A program made the position numbers and the translations under genes. Below, piece after piece: positions 37,273 through 47,492 of a stretch of DNA of 64,000 nucleotides (within the stretch, counting starts at the first letter, position 1; the number at the start of each line of letters is the position of its first letter). This DNA comes from Piscinibacter sp. (GTDB lineage Bacteria; Pseudomonadota; Gammaproteobacteria; Burkholderiales; Burkholderiaceae_C). The DNA is taken from NCBI GenBank assembly GCA_019635485.1, contig JAHBZL010000018.1:35046-99045 (forward strand), given 5' to 3'. The notes below the pieces were generated by a model, which was given only the letters and a program-made list of their open reading frames with translations, ran no database searches and was not told the origin of the DNA.

Positions 37273-38493
37273 ATGGACATGACCCCGCACTTCCCGATCT
37301 ACATGGACTACGGCGCGACCACGCCGGTGGACCAGCGCGTCGTCGACGCGATGATCCCGTGGCTGCGCGAGCATTTCGGCAATCCGGCCTCGCGCAGCCA
37401 TGCGTGGGGCTGGGAGGCCGAGGCGGCGGTCGAGAAGGCGCGCGAGCAAGTGGCTGAGCTGATCGGCGCGGACCCGCGCGAGATCATCTGGACCTCGGGT
37501 GCCACCGAGTCCAACAATCTCGCGCTGAAGGGCGCGGCGCAGTTCTACAAGGGCCGCGGCAAGCACATCGTCACCGTCAAGACCGAGCACAAGGCCGTGC
37601 TCGACACGGTGCGCGAGCTGGAACGGCAAGGGTTCGAGGCGAGTTACCTCGACGTGCAGGAAGACGGCCTGCTCGACCTGGACCGCTTCAAGGACAGCCT
37701 GCGCGCGGACACGATCCTGGTGTCGGTGATGCTGGTCAACAACGAGATCGGCGTGATTCAGGACGTCGCGACGATCGGCGCGATCTGCCGTGAGCGCGGC
37801 ATCATCTTCCACGTCGACGCCGCGCAGGCCACCGGCAAGGTCGCCATCGACCTGAAGGCGCTGCCGGTCGACCTGATGAGCCTGGCCTCGCACAAGACCT
37901 ACGGCCCGAAGGGCATCGGCGCGTTGTACGTGCGTCGCAAGCCGCGCGTGCGCATCGAGGCCCAGATGCACGGCGGCGGCCACGAGCGCGGCATGCGCTC
38001 CGGCACGCTGCCGACGCACCAGATCGTCGGCATGGGCGAAGCTTTCCGCCTTGCCCGCGAGGAGATGGGGACCGAGATCGAGCGCGTGCGCATGCTGCAC
38101 CGGCGCCTGATCGACGGCCTTTCGGACGTCGATCAGACGTTCCTGAATGGCCACGCGGAAAAGCGTGTGCCGCACAACGTCAACATGAGCTTCAACTTCG
38201 TCGAGGGCGAGTCGCTGATCATGGGCATCAAGGGCATCGCGGTGTCGTCGGGCTCGGCCTGCACCTCCGCGAGCCTGGAGCCGAGCTACGTGCTGCGCGC
38301 ACTGGGGCGCAGCGACGAGCTTGCGCATTCGAGCTTGCGCATGACGATCGGCCGCTTCACGACCGAGGACGAGATCGACTACGTGGTCAGCACGCTGAAA
38401 GACCGTGTGGCCAAACTGCGCGAGCTGTCGCCGCTGTGGGAGATGTACCAGGATGGCGTCGACCTCAGCACGATCCAGTGGACCGCGCACTGA
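37273..38493 (+). CDS. iscS: Cysteine desulfurase IscS
   Basis: 406 residues. PLP enzyme that takes sulfur from cysteine and hands it to IscU as persulfide. The PLP Lys is in [12 protein letters not shown] (about 205-215) and the mobile catalytic Cys in [21 protein letters not shown] (about 325-345). The N-terminus [15 protein letters not shown] is typical. It lies 31 bp after iscR in the operon. Confidence 0.97.
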   Translation: MDMTPHFPIYMDYGATTPVDQRVVDAMIPWLREHFGNPASRSHAWGWEAEAAVEKAREQVAELIGADPREIIWTSGATESNNLALKGAAQFYKGRGKHIVTVKTEHKAVLDTVRELERQGFEASYLDVQEDGLLDLDRFKDSLRADTILVSVMLVNNEIGVIQDVATIGAICRERGIIFHVDAAQATGKVAIDLKALPVDLMSLASHKTYGPKGIGALYVRRKPRVRIEAQMHGGGHERGMRSGTLPTHQIVGMGEAFRLAREEMGTEIERVRMLHRRLIDGLSDVDQTFLNGHAEKRVPHNVNMSFNFVEGESLIMGIKGIAVSSGSACTSASLEPSYVLRALGRSDELAHSSLRMTIGRFTTEDEIDYVVSTLKDRVAKLRELSPLWEMYQDGVDLSTIQWTAH

Positions 38494-38520
38494 GAGAGCA
38501 CAGAGTCTGGAGAGTTTGAA

Positions 38521-38913
38521 ATGGCATACAGCGACAAGGTCGTCGACCACTACGAGAACCCCCGCAATGTCGGGTCGTTCGGCAAGGGCGACGAGACGGT
38601 GGGCACCGGCATGGTCGGTGCCCCGGCCTGCGGCGACGTGATGAAGCTGCAGATCAAGGTGAACCCCGCGACCGGGCTGATCGAGGACGCCAAGTTCAAG
38701 ACCTACGGCTGCGGCTCGGCAATCGCGTCGAGCTCGCTGGTCACCGAATGGGTCAAGGGCAAGTCGCTCGACGAGGCGCTGACGATCAAGAACACGCAGA
38801 TCGCGGAGGAGCTGGCGCTGCCGCCGGTGAAGATCCACTGCTCGATCCTGGCGGAGGACGCGATCAAGGCGGCCGTCAACGACTACAAGGCCAAGACTGG
38901 CCAGCTGCAGTGA
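38521..38913 (+). CDS. iscU: Fe-S cluster scaffold IscU
   Basis: 130 residues. All three cluster Cys are present: [21 protein letters not shown] and [10 protein letters not shown]. The LPPVK motif recognised by the HscA chaperone lies just before the third. Assembly of [2Fe-2S] and [4Fe-4S] clusters takes place on this protein. Confidence 0.97.
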   Translation: MAYSDKVVDHYENPRNVGSFGKGDETVGTGMVGAPACGDVMKLQIKVNPATGLIEDAKFKTYGCGSAIASSSLVTEWVKGKSLDEALTIKNTQIAEELALPPVKIHCSILAEDAIKAAVNDYKAKTGQLQ

Positions 38914-38921
38914 ACGAACCC

Positions 38922-39245
38922 ATGGCCGTCACGCTGACCGAACGCGCCGCCCGGCACGTCTCGCGCTACCTCGCCAAACGCGGCAAGGGCGTTGGCGTGC
39001 GCCTGGGTGTCAAGACCACCGGCTGCTCGGGCCTGGCCTACAAGCTCGAGTACGCCGACGATTTCGCCCCGGAGGACCTCGTGTTCGAGGGCCATGGCGT
39101 CAAGGTGCTGGTCGACCCGAAGAGCCTGCCCTACATCGACGGCACGGAGCTGGACTTCGTCCGCGAGGGCCTGAACGAGGGCTTCAAGTTCCACAACCCG
39201 CGCGAGAAGGATCGCTGCGGGTGCGGCGAGTCGTTCCGCGTCTAG
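38922..39245 (+). CDS. iscA: A-type Fe-S carrier IscA
   Basis: 107 residues. A-type carriers deliver clusters to apo-targets. The three conserved Cys are in [10 protein letters not shown] and the C-terminal RCGCGESF. The ATG lies 8 bp after the iscU stop; an in-frame GTG at 38910 that overlaps iscU is an alternative. Confidence 0.95.
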   Translation: MAVTLTERAARHVSRYLAKRGKGVGVRLGVKTTGCSGLAYKLEYADDFAPEDLVFEGHGVKVLVDPKSLPYIDGTELDFVREGLNEGFKFHNPREKDRCGCGESFRV

Positions 39246-39305
39246 CGCCGCCTCGGCGACGTCGGATGGTCGGGCGCGGCTTGTCCGCGCCCTTTTGTTG
39301 AACCC

Positions 39306-39824
39306 ATGAACCTGACCAGCGACGATTTCGAACTGTTCGGCCTGCCGCGCCGCTTCGCCCAGGACCGGGCGGCCATCGACGCGCGCTGGCGCGCGTTGCA
39401 GGCCGAGGTGCACCCGGACCGCTTCGCCGCCGAAGGCGCCGCGGCGCAGCGCGTCGCGGTGCAGTACGCCGTGCGTGTCAACGAGGCCTACCAGCGTCTG
39501 AAGGACCCGCTGCGCCGCGCGGCCTACCTGTGCGAGCTGGCCGGCCAGCCTATCGATGCGGAGAACAACACCGCGATGCCGGGCGCGTTCCTGATGCAGC
39601 AGATGGCCTGGCGCGAGGCGCTCGACGAGGCTACGACGGCACAACACGTGCAGGCGCTGGCCGACGAGGTCGATGAGGCGCGCAGCGGCGCGCTGGCAGC
39701 GCTGGGCACGGCATTGGACGATCGCCAGGACGCGGCCGCGGCGGCCCAGCAGGTGCGGGCGCTGATGTTCGTCGAGCGGTTCGCGGCCGACGTGGATCGC
39801 CGCCTCGAGGCGCTGGAGTCGTGA
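39306..39824 (+). CDS. hscB: Co-chaperone HscB
   Basis: 172 residues. The J-domain carries HPDRF (about 39-43) and the C-terminal helical domain (QQMAWREALDEA) binds IscU. It stimulates the HscA ATPase and brings IscU to it. Gap of 60 bp after iscA and 66 bp before hscA. Confidence 0.93.
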   Translation: MNLTSDDFELFGLPRRFAQDRAAIDARWRALQAEVHPDRFAAEGAAAQRVAVQYAVRVNEAYQRLKDPLRRAAYLCELAGQPIDAENNTAMPGAFLMQQMAWREALDEATTAQHVQALADEVDEARSGALAALGTALDDRQDAAAAAQQVRALMFVERFAADVDRRLEALES

Positions 39825-39890
39825 GCCTGATGAAGTTCTCCATGCTTGCCCTGGGCCTCTCGCGCCTTCGGGCGACCGGGCGCCGCTGAA

Positions 39891-41747
39891 ATGGCCCTGC
39901 TGCAGATTTCCGAACCCGGCGGTGCGCCCGATCCGCACCAGCGCCGCATCGCGGTGGGCATCGACCTCGGCACGACGCATTCGCTGGTGGCCGCCGTGCG
40001 CCACGGCGTCGCCGAGTGCCTGCCCGACGAACATGGGCGCGTGATCCTGCCGTCGGCCGTGCGCTATCTGCCCGGTGGACGGCGCCAGATCGGCGCGGCG
40101 GCGCTGGCCGAGGCGGCGCTGGACCCGCACAACACCATCGTCTCGGTGAAGCGTTTCATGGGGCGGGGCGTGGCCGACATCGCCGGCCGCGAGAAGCTGC
40201 CGTACGAGTTCGTCGACGCGCCGGGCATGCTGAAGCTGCGCACCGTGGAGGGCGACAAGTCGCCGGTCGAGGTGTCGGCCGAGATCCTGGCCACGCTGCG
40301 CCAGCGTGCCGAGGACACCTTCGACGACGAGCTGTTCGGTGCCGTGATCACGGTGCCGGCCTACTTCGACGATGCCCAGCGCCAGGCGACCAAGGACAGC
40401 GCGCAGCTCGCCGGCCTGAACGTGCTGCGGCTCATCAGCGAGCCGACCGCCGCGGCCATCGCCTATGGCCTGGAGCATGGCGCGGAAGGGCTGTACGCGG
40501 TCTACGACCTGGGCGGCGGCACTTTCGACATCTCGCTGCTGCGGCTGTCCGCCGGCGTGTTCGAAGTGGTCGCGACCGGCGGCGACTCCGCGCTGGGCGG
40601 CGACGACTTCGATGCGCTGCTGGCCGATCGGGCACTGGAACGTTCGGGGCTGGCGGCGCGGACCGCGCAGGACAAGCGCGCGCTGCTGGCCGCGGCACGC
40701 GCCACGAAGGAGAAGCTGTCGTCGAGCGACCACGCCACGCTGGCCTGCCCGCTGACGGACGGCGAGCTCGAACTGCGCGTGACGCGCGACGAATTCGTCG
40801 CCCTGACCGAGCCGCTGGTCGCCCGCACGTTGGCGGCGGTGCGCCGCGTGCTGCGCGACGCGAAGGTCGACCGGACCGAGGTGCACGGCGTCGTGATGGT
40901 GGGTGGTTCGACGCGCATGCCGGCCGTGCAGGCGGCGGTCGGCGAACTGTTCGGCCGCACCCCGCTGACCAACCTGAACCCGGACGAGGTGGTCGCGCTC
41001 GGGGCCGCGATCCAGGCCAACGCGCTGGCCGGCAATGCCGGCGCGGAGGAACTGCTGCTGCTGGACGTGATCCCGCTGTCGCTCGGCATCGAGACGATGG
41101 GCGGGCTCGTCGAGCGCATCATCCCGCGCAACAGCACGATCCCGACGGCCCGAGCGCAGGACTTCACGACCTTCAAGGACGGGCAGACGGCGATGGCGCT
41201 GCACGTCGTGCAGGGTGAACGGGAACTGGTGGCGGACTGCCGCTCGCTGGCCCGCTTCGAGCTGCGCGGCATCCCGCCGATGGTGGCCGGCGCCGCTCGC
41301 ATCCGCGTCAGCTTCCAGGTCGACGCGGACGGGCTGCTGGCGGTCAGCGCGCGCGAGGAGATTTCGGGCGTGCAGGCGGCGATCAGCGTCAAGCCGAGCT
41401 ACGGCCTGGCGGATGAGGACATCGCCCGCATGCTGACCGAGAGTTTCGCCAGCGCGGAGCAGGACATGCACGAGCGCAGCCTGCGCGAGTCGCGGGTCGA
41501 GGCCGAGCGCATGCTGCTGGCCACGCGCTCGGCGCTGGATGCCGATGGCGACCTGCTGTCCGCCGAAGAGCTCGCGGCGATCGAACAACTGCTGGTCGAG
41601 CTGCAGCGCCAGCGCGAGGGTGCCGACCACCATGCCATCGATGCCGCGGTAGAGGCGCTCGCCAAGGGCACCGAGGCGTTCGCCGCGGAGCGCATGAACC
41701 GTGGCATCCGCCAGGCCCTGTCGGGCAAACGGGTCGAGGAAGTCTGA
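39891..41747 (+). CDS. hscA: Fe-S assembly chaperone HscA
   Basis: 618 residues, specialised Hsp70. The ATPase signatures are [16 protein letters not shown] (about 22-37), [15 protein letters not shown] (about 204) and [15 protein letters not shown] (about 333). The peptide-binding and helical lid regions follow. It works on IscU through LPPVK with HscB. Start at 39891 is preferred to an ATG at 39846. Confidence 0.96.
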   Translation: MALLQISEPGGAPDPHQRRIAVGIDLGTTHSLVAAVRHGVAECLPDEHGRVILPSAVRYLPGGRRQIGAAALAEAALDPHNTIVSVKRFMGRGVADIAGREKLPYEFVDAPGMLKLRTVEGDKSPVEVSAEILATLRQRAEDTFDDELFGAVITVPAYFDDAQRQATKDSAQLAGLNVLRLISEPTAAAIAYGLEHGAEGLYAVYDLGGGTFDISLLRLSAGVFEVVATGGDSALGGDDFDALLADRALERSGLAARTAQDKRALLAAARATKEKLSSSDHATLACPLTDGELELRVTRDEFVALTEPLVARTLAAVRRVLRDAKVDRTEVHGVVMVGGSTRMPAVQAAVGELFGRTPLTNLNPDEVVALGAAIQANALAGNAGAEELLLLDVIPLSLGIETMGGLVERIIPRNSTIPTARAQDFTTFKDGQTAMALHVVQGERELVADCRSLARFELRGIPPMVAGAARIRVSFQVDADGLLAVSAREEISGVQAAISVKPSYGLADEDIARMLTESFASAEQDMHERSLRESRVEAERMLLATRSALDADGDLLSAEELAAIEQLLVELQRQREGADHHAIDAAVEALAKGTEAFAAERMNRGIRQALSGKRVEEV

Positions 41748-41749
41748 GC

Positions 41750-42088
41750 ATGCCGGTCATCAGGATCCTGCCGCACGCCGAGTACTGCCCGGAGGGCGCC
41801 GAAGTCAAGGCGCCGTCGGGCACCTCGATCTGCGAGGCGCTGCTGGACAACCACATCGAGATCGAACACGCCTGCGAGCTGAGCTGTGCATGCACGACCT
41901 GCCACGTCGTGGTGCGCGAGGGCTTCGCGTCGCTCGGTGAAATGGACGAGAGTGAGGAGGATCTGCTCGACCGCGCGTGGGGTCTGGAGCCGACCTCGCG
42001 CCTGTCCTGCCAGGCGATCCTGTCGAACCAGGACGTGACGATCGAGATCCCGCGCTACTCGATCAATCACGCGAAGGAGAAGCACTGA
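41750..42088 (+). CDS. fdx: ISC-type [2Fe-2S] ferredoxin
   Basis: 112 residues. Adrenodoxin-like ferredoxin that donates electrons for cluster assembly. Ligands in EHACELSCACTTCHVV (C-x5-C-x2-C) and the fourth in RLSCQAIL near residue 87. Last gene of the isc operon, 2 bp after hscA; no iscX is seen after it. Confidence 0.95.
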   Translation: MPVIRILPHAEYCPEGAEVKAPSGTSICEALLDNHIEIEHACELSCACTTCHVVVREGFASLGEMDESEEDLLDRAWGLEPTSRLSCQAILSNQDVTIEIPRYSINHAKEKH

Positions 42089-42123
42089 AAGAAAAGCGCC
42101 TCCGGGCCGGAGCCGGGAGGCGC
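42088..42123 (-). terminator. Terminator at the end of the nas/nrt operon (perhaps bidirectional)
   Basis: An 8-bp stem GCGCCTCC/GGAGGCGC (42096-42103 with 42116-42123). Read on the minus strand it is followed by TTTTCTTT, so it best terminates the nas/nrt transcript. It may also slow the isc transcript from the other side. A smaller hairpin lies at about 42139-42157; otherwise 42124-42235 holds nothing I can name. Confidence 0.7.
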
Positions 42124-42235
42124 ATGCAAAGGGACGAGCCCTGCTGAGGAGACAGGGGCAGCTCTCTGAAAACTGCCCGCATCGACCTCAAGCAAGCCGT
42201 GTGCCGGAGACCGCTGACGAGCGCCGCTCGGGGCG

Positions 42236-43174
42236 TCAGAAGTACCAGGCCACGACGGCGACCACCTGCCCCTGCTGCAGCACCGGCAGCGCCACCACGG
42301 ACTGCAGTCCGGCCGTCGAGGCTTGCGCCAGCGGCCCACTGGCTTCGGCAGCAATCTTCTCGGTGATCGTCGGTACGCCCGAGCGGAAGGCTCGCCCGAG
42401 CGGTCCCTCGCCCAGCTCGACGCGCAGCAGCGGTTCATCCGCCAGCACGCCCTGCTGCTCGCAGAAGCCTTCGCTGCGCGTCAGGTGACGCGCCGACCCG
42501 TCCGGCAGCCAGGTCTCGAAGCGGCGCACCAGCGGCGTTGCCAGCGCCGACAGGAAGGCCATCACGTAGACGTCCGGCCCCGGCGTGGAGCAGGGGATCG
42601 CGAAGCCGCGGTTGATGCCCACCTTGACCGCGCTGTCCGCGCGCAGGAACTTGCCGCCCTTGCGCAGGTCGGCCAGGAAGACCGGCCGGCCGGCGGCCCA
42701 GGCCAGGCCCGGCAGGCCGATACCCTGGCGGAACGCGGTGTGCCGCGACAGGAACTCGAATACCTCGGCGGTGGTGCCGTAGTAGCCGTCGTCCAGGCGC
42801 ATGTCGGGCGACTCCGCGGGCTGGTTGCGCCACAGTTCGATGGCCCCGGCATGCTCGGCGTCGTCGCCGCAGAAGATCAGCAGCACGGCACGCAACTCGT
42901 TGCCGGCAAACACCGGCAGCGCGATGCCGCAGGTCAGCCCTTCGGTGCGCGCCGCCTCGGTGCGCCGGAAGTAGGAGCCTTCGAACTGCTTCAGCACGAT
43001 CGGGCGGCGTTCCTCCCAGGCGCGGCCGGGCAGGCCTTCGCCGCGGCCGAAGCAGATCGAGCGGCTGATGGCGGCGAAGCGCGTCGCACCGCCGTACAGC
43101 CCACCGCCGAACTCCAGCAGCGTGTGGTCGCGGTCCGGTACCCAGACCTCGACGACCCGGATGAAGGTCTTCAT
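42236..43174 (-). CDS. Triple GAF-like sensor protein at end of the nrt operon
   Basis: 312 residues made almost wholly of three related GAF-like segments. The same core recurs: GRGEGLPGRAWEERRPIVL to CGIALPVFAGNELRAVLLIF (about 43-105), RQGIGLPGLAWAAGRPVFL to GFAIPCSTPGPDVYVMAFL (about 148-212) and ELGEGPLGRAFRSGVPTIT to VVALPVLQQGQVVAVVAWYF (about 252-312). There is no output domain. It lies 10 bp after the ATPase gene, so it is the last gene of the operon. A role in sensing nitrate or redox state is inferred only from the neighbours. Confidence 0.75.
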   Translation of the reverse strand: MKTFIRVVEVWVPDRDHTLLEFGGGLYGGATRFAAISRSICFGRGEGLPGRAWEERRPIVLKQFEGSYFRRTEAARTEGLTCGIALPVFAGNELRAVLLIFCGDDAEHAGAIELWRNQPAESPDMRLDDGYYGTTAEVFEFLSRHTAFRQGIGLPGLAWAAGRPVFLADLRKGGKFLRADSAVKVGINRGFAIPCSTPGPDVYVMAFLSALATPLVRRFETWLPDGSARHLTRSEGFCEQQGVLADEPLLRVELGEGPLGRAFRSGVPTITEKIAAEASGPLAQASTAGLQSVVALPVLQQGQVVAVVAWYF

Positions 43175-43184
43175 CGCAGGCCCC

Positions 43185-45047
43185 TCAGTGCTGACGGCCG
43201 CAGTCTTCGAGGAAGCCGATCAGCTCCTCGCGCAGCTCGTAGTAGCGCGGGTGGGCGACCAGTTCCTCGCGGGTGCGCGGACGCGGCAGCGGTACCTCCA
43301 TGATCTGGCCGATGCGGGCGCGCGGGCCGTTGGTCATCATGACCACGCGATCGGCCAGCAGGATCGCCTCGTCGACGTCGTGTGTGACCATGATCGCGGT
43401 GACCCGGCTGCGCGTCCAGACCTCCATCAGCACCTCCTGGAGCTCCCAGCGCGTCAGCGAGTCCAGCATGCCGAAGGGCTCGTCGAGCAGCAGCATCTTC
43501 GGCTGCAGCGCGAACGCGCGGGCGATGCCGACACGCTGCTTCATGCCGTTGGACAGTTCAGCCGCGCGCTTGTTCATCGCGCCGCCGAGACCCACCCGGC
43601 CGAGGTAGTAGGCCACGGTGTCGTGCCGCTCGGCCTTTGAGGCGTGCGGGAAGACCCGTTCCACGCCGAGCATCACGTTCTCGTAGGCCGTCAGCCACGG
43701 CACCAGGCTGGGCGCCTGGAACACCAGGCCGCGGTCCGGTCCGGCGCCGGCCACCTCGCGCCCGTCGAGCAGGATCACGCCGGAGGAGATGTCCGTCAGG
43801 CCGGCCATCATGGACAGCACCGTCGACTTGCCGCAGCCCGAGTGCCCGATCACGGAGATGAACTCGCCGCGGCGGATCTTCATCTCGAAGCCGTCGACCA
43901 CGGTCTGCGGGCCCTTCGCGCTCGGATAGACCTTGACCACCTTGTCGAACTCGACGAAGCGGGCATCGCCGGCGCGCGCCGGGACGCTGTCGGTCGGCGC
44001 GGGGCCGGCGGGCGGCACGTTGCCTGCCTCGATGGACTCGGCCAGCGCCGCGTGGCGCAGCCGGAACAGCGACGCGGCCGTCGGCAGGCGCGCACCGCCG
44101 CGCAGGTCGGCCGGGGTCAGCGTCGGCAGCGGGATCACCTGCGCGCCTCGGCCGGCGTCGCGCTGATGGGCCAGGCCGATCAGGTGCTGCGTGATCTCGC
44201 CGCGCAGCGCCTGGAAGCGCGGTTCGTGGTTCATCTCGCGGCGGTCGCGCGGACGCGGGATGTCCACGACGTAGGAGGGCCCGAGCTTGGCGCGTGGCCC
44301 GGTCTCCAGCGGGATGATGCGGTCGGCCATCATCAGCGCTTCGTCCACGTCGTTCGTGATCAGCAGCACCGTCTTGCGGTCTTCGCTCCAGATGCGGACG
44401 ATCTCGTCCTGCAGGTTCGCGCGGGTCAGCGCGTCCAGCGCGGACAGCGGCTCGTCCAGCAGCAGCACGTCCGGGTCGGTGGCGAGCGCGCGCGCGACCG
44501 AAACGCGCTGGCGCATGCCGCCCGACAGCTGGGCCGGGAACTTGTCGATCGCGGGGCTGAGGCCGACCATGCCGACGTAGCGCTTGACGCGCTCGGCACG
44601 CGCCTCGCGCGACTCCGACGCGAACACGCGGTCGACCGCGAGGGCGACGTTGTCGCGCACCGTCAGCCAGGGCATCAGCGAGTAGCTCTGGAACACCACG
44701 CCACGGTCCGGACCAGGGGCCACGATCGGCCGTCCGTCCTTTTGCACCACGCCGGAATCCGGCGCCGTCAGGCCGGCCAGCAGGTTGATCAGCGTGGTCT
44801 TGCCGCTGCCGGAAAAACCGACGATCGCGACGAACTCGCCGGGTTCGACGCGCAGGTTCAGGCCGCTCAGCACTTCGGTGCGGCCCGCGCCGCTGCCGTA
44901 GCCCTTGCTGACATCGCGCAGTTCGAGCGCCGCCGTGCCGGGCACCGCGGCCGGAACCGCCTCGGGGGCCGCGGCGCGCGATGTTTCGCGTGCCGGCATG
45001 CCAGAGGAGGGCGCCGCGGCGAGCGGCGCCTTGAGAGCAAGATTCAT
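43185..45047 (-). CDS. Nitrate ABC transporter, two ATPase domains fused (NrtC-NrtD type)
   Basis: 620 residues with two complete ABC ATPase domains. Domain A (about 40-265): Walker [10 protein letters not shown], signature LSGGMRQR, Walker [16 protein letters not shown]. Domain B (about 370-610): Walker [10 protein letters not shown], signature LSNGMKQR, Walker [16 protein letters not shown]. Both resemble NrtD/SsuB-type subunits. In cyanobacteria NrtC is an ATPase fused to an NrtA-like domain and NrtD is separate; here the two ATPases are in one chain. The linker (about 270-365) has no known domain. It gives energy to nitrate import with NrtB. Confidence 0.9.
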   Translation of the reverse strand: MNLALKAPLAAAPSSGMPARETSRAAAPEAVPAAVPGTAALELRDVSKGYGSGAGRTEVLSGLNLRVEPGEFVAIVGFSGSGKTTLINLLAGLTAPDSGVVQKDGRPIVAPGPDRGVVFQSYSLMPWLTVRDNVALAVDRVFASESREARAERVKRYVGMVGLSPAIDKFPAQLSGGMRQRVSVARALATDPDVLLLDEPLSALDALTRANLQDEIVRIWSEDRKTVLLITNDVDEALMMADRIIPLETGPRAKLGPSYVVDIPRPRDRREMNHEPRFQALRGEITQHLIGLAHQRDAGRGAQVIPLPTLTPADLRGGARLPTAASLFRLRHAALAESIEAGNVPPAGPAPTDSVPARAGDARFVEFDKVVKVYPSAKGPQTVVDGFEMKIRRGEFISVIGHSGCGKSTVLSMMAGLTDISSGVILLDGREVAGAGPDRGLVFQAPSLVPWLTAYENVMLGVERVFPHASKAERHDTVAYYLGRVGLGGAMNKRAAELSNGMKQRVGIARAFALQPKMLLLDEPFGMLDSLTRWELQEVLMEVWTRSRVTAIMVTHDVDEAILLADRVVMMTNGPRARIGQIMEVPLPRPRTREELVAHPRYYELREELIGFLEDCGRQH

Positions 45048-45061
45048 CGTGGGCCCCCGGT

Positions 45062-46030
45062 TCAGCGGCGCGCCGCCAGGTTCTGCAGCAGCAGCATCAG
45101 GCGGTCCAGCGCGAAGCCGATCAGGCCGATCGTGAACACCGCCACCATGATGCGGCTGAGCGAATCCGAGCTGCCGTTCTGGAACTCGTCCCAGACGAAC
45201 TTGCCGAGCCCGGGGTTCTGCGCCAGCATCTCGGCGGCGATCAGCACCATCCAGCCCACGCCGAGCGAGAGCCGCATGCCGGTGAAGATGAACGGCAGCG
45301 CCGACGGCAGCACGATCTTGCGCACCCGCGTGCCCAGCGGCAGCTGCAGCACCTTGCCGACGTTCACCAGGTCCTTGTCGACCGAGGTCACGCCGACGGC
45401 GGTGTTGATCAGCGTGGTCCACAGCGAGCACAGCGTCACCGTGATGGCCGAGATCAGGAACGATTTCTCGAACAGCGGCTTGCCCGTCGTCACGTAGACC
45501 GCGCTGACGATCAGCGTGACGATCGGCAGCCAGGCCAGCGGCGAGACCGGTCGGAAGATCTGCACCATCGGGTTGATCGCGGCCTGCAGGATGCGCGACG
45601 AGCCGGCCAGGATGCCCAGCGGCACCGCCACCAGCGTCGCCAGCAGGAAGCCGGTGAACACCGTGATCAGGCTGGTGATGATCTGGTCGATGTAGGTCGG
45701 CTTGCCGGTCCAGTCGAAGTGGCGCGGCTGGTAGCTCGGGTCCTCGGCCAGGCGCTGCTTGTTGCGCGCCTCCTGGCGTTCGAAGAACTCGGCGCGCTTC
45801 TGGCGCTCGGCCCGGTGGTCGGCCCACAGCGCCTGCGCCTGCTCCAGCACCTGGGCCGGCCCGGGCACGGCGCCCAGGCTGGTCTGGATGCGCGGCGCGA
45901 TCCCGGCCCACAGGCCGAGGAAGACGGCCATCGCGAGGAGCGGCACGCCCACCGAGAGCAGCAGCGATCGGACCAGCTCGCGCGGATCGCGGCGACCGAG
46001 GTCGCCGAACAGCTTCATGACTTGTTCCAT
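45062..46030 (-). CDS. nrtB: Nitrate ABC transporter permease NrtB
   Basis: 322 residues. Inner-membrane permease with an N-terminal span, then a periplasmic, charged insert (about 75-110, rich in Arg/Glu) and the typical BPD-type fold with [46 protein letters not shown], the loop that contacts the ATPase. Gaps of 14 and 28 bp to its neighbours. Confidence 0.93.
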   Translation of the reverse strand: MEQVMKLFGDLGRRDPRELVRSLLLSVGVPLLAMAVFLGLWAGIAPRIQTSLGAVPGPAQVLEQAQALWADHRAERQKRAEFFERQEARNKQRLAEDPSYQPRHFDWTGKPTYIDQIITSLITVFTGFLLATLVAVPLGILAGSSRILQAAINPMVQIFRPVSPLAWLPIVTLIVSAVYVTTGKPLFEKSFLISAITVTLCSLWTTLINTAVGVTSVDKDLVNVGKVLQLPLGTRVRKIVLPSALPFIFTGMRLSLGVGWMVLIAAEMLAQNPGLGKFVWDEFQNGSSDSLSRIMVAVFTIGLIGFALDRLMLLLQNLAARR

Positions 46031-46058
46031 GGCGGTTTCCCGTCGAGGTCCGGCGCCG

Positions 46059-47429
46059 TCAGACGGCGTCGGCCGACTTCAGGCCGATCTTGAACTTGGA
46101 CAGGTAGTCGTTCGGCTTGCGGCCGTCGAACACGATGCCGTCGATGAAGCCGTCCTGCGGGCCCTTGAAGCCGTCGCTCTTCATCGGGAAGTCGGCTTCC
46201 TTCGCCTTGCCCTCGGCGATCAGTGCCTTGGCGGCCTTCAGGTAGGTCTCGGGCAGGTAGACCTTCTTGGCGGTCTCGAGGTACCAGCTGTCGGGCTTGG
46301 TCTCGGTGATCTGCCCCCAGCGGCGCATCTGCGTCAGGTACCAGATCGCGTCGCTGTAGAAGGGGTAGGTCGCGAAGTAGCGGAAGAAGACGTTGAAGTC
46401 GGGCATCGGCCGCTTGTCGCCCTTCTCGTACTCGAAGGTGCCGGTCATGCTGTTGCCGATCACCTCGGCGTCGGCACCGACGTAGTTCGGCTTGGCCAGC
46501 ATCTTCACGGCCTCGACGCGGTTGGCTATGCTGGCATCGAGCCACATGCAGGCGCGGATCAGCGCCTTCACCACGGCGACGTGCGTGTTCGGGTTCTTCT
46601 CGGCCCAGGCGCGCGTGACGCCGAACACCTTCTCCGGGTTGTTCTTCCAGATCTCGAGGTCGGTCACGACCGGCACGCCGATGCCCTTGAACACGGCCTG
46701 CTGGTTCCACGGCTCGCCGACGCAGTAGCCGTTGATCGTGCCGGCTTCCATCGTGGCGGGCATCTGCGGCGGCGGCGTTACCGACAGCAGCACATCGGCG
46801 TTCTTGGTGCCGCTGATGTCGCTGGAGGTGTAGTAGCCGGGATGCAGGCCGCCGGCGGCCAACCAGTAGCGCAGCTCGTAGTTGTGCGTCGAGACCGGGA
46901 ACACCATGCCCATCTTGAAGGGCTTGCCCTGGGTCTTCCACTTGTCGACGACCTTCTTCAGCGCGTCGGCCTTGATCGGGTGCTTGACCTTGCCGCCTTC
47001 GGAAGGCAGGAACGGCTTCATCTCGTTCCAGACGGCGTTGGAGACGGTGATGCCGTTGCCGTTCAGGTCCATGCTGAAGGCCGTCACGACGTCGGCCTTG
47101 GTGCCGAAGCCGATCGTCGCGCCGAGCGGCTGGCCGGCGAGCATGTGTGCGCCGTCGAGCTGGCCGTCGATCACGCGGTCCAGCAGCACCTTCCAGTTGG
47201 CCTGCGCCTCCAGCGTGACGTTCAGGCCTTCGTCCTCGAAGAAGTGCTTCTCGTAGGCGACCACCAGAGGAGCGCAGTCGGTCAGCTTGATGAAGCCGAA
47301 CTTCAGCACTTCCTTCTCGGGCAGGGCGGCCTTCTGGGCCCGCGCCTGCGGCAGCCCGAGGGCGGTGGTGCCGAGCAGCGCGGTGGTCCCGGCGAGGAAG
47401 CGGCGGCGGGTGTTGGTCGAATCGGTCAT
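46059..47429 (-). CDS. nrtA: Nitrate-binding protein NrtA with Tat signal
   Basis: 456 residues. A Tat-type signal is visible at the N-terminus ([20 protein letters not shown], cleavage after about residue 31), so the folded protein is exported to the periplasm. The binding fold of the NrtA/CmpA family follows ([55 protein letters not shown]). It delivers nitrate, perhaps nitrite, to NrtB. It is closely related to the NasS gene upstream of it. Confidence 0.93.
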   Translation of the reverse strand: MTDSTNTRRRFLAGTTALLGTTALGLPQARAQKAALPEKEVLKFGFIKLTDCAPLVVAYEKHFFEDEGLNVTLEAQANWKVLLDRVIDGQLDGAHMLAGQPLGATIGFGTKADVVTAFSMDLNGNGITVSNAVWNEMKPFLPSEGGKVKHPIKADALKKVVDKWKTQGKPFKMGMVFPVSTHNYELRYWLAAGGLHPGYYTSSDISGTKNADVLLSVTPPPQMPATMEAGTINGYCVGEPWNQQAVFKGIGVPVVTDLEIWKNNPEKVFGVTRAWAEKNPNTHVAVVKALIRACMWLDASIANRVEAVKMLAKPNYVGADAEVIGNSMTGTFEYEKGDKRPMPDFNVFFRYFATYPFYSDAIWYLTQMRRWGQITETKPDSWYLETAKKVYLPETYLKAAKALIAEGKAKEADFPMKSDGFKGPQDGFIDGIVFDGRKPNDYLSKFKIGLKSADAV

Positions 47430-47492
47430 GTCGATGCTCCGTGAATGCAGACTTGGACGAGGGTGGTTGCGAGAACTTGCCGGACGTCGCTG

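Noticed and set aside
39830-39889. A 19-codon open frame (ATG to TGA) between hscB and hscA
   Set aside because: It has no clear ribosome site and no recognisable sequence; it fits the spacer before hscA. I cannot support it as a gene.
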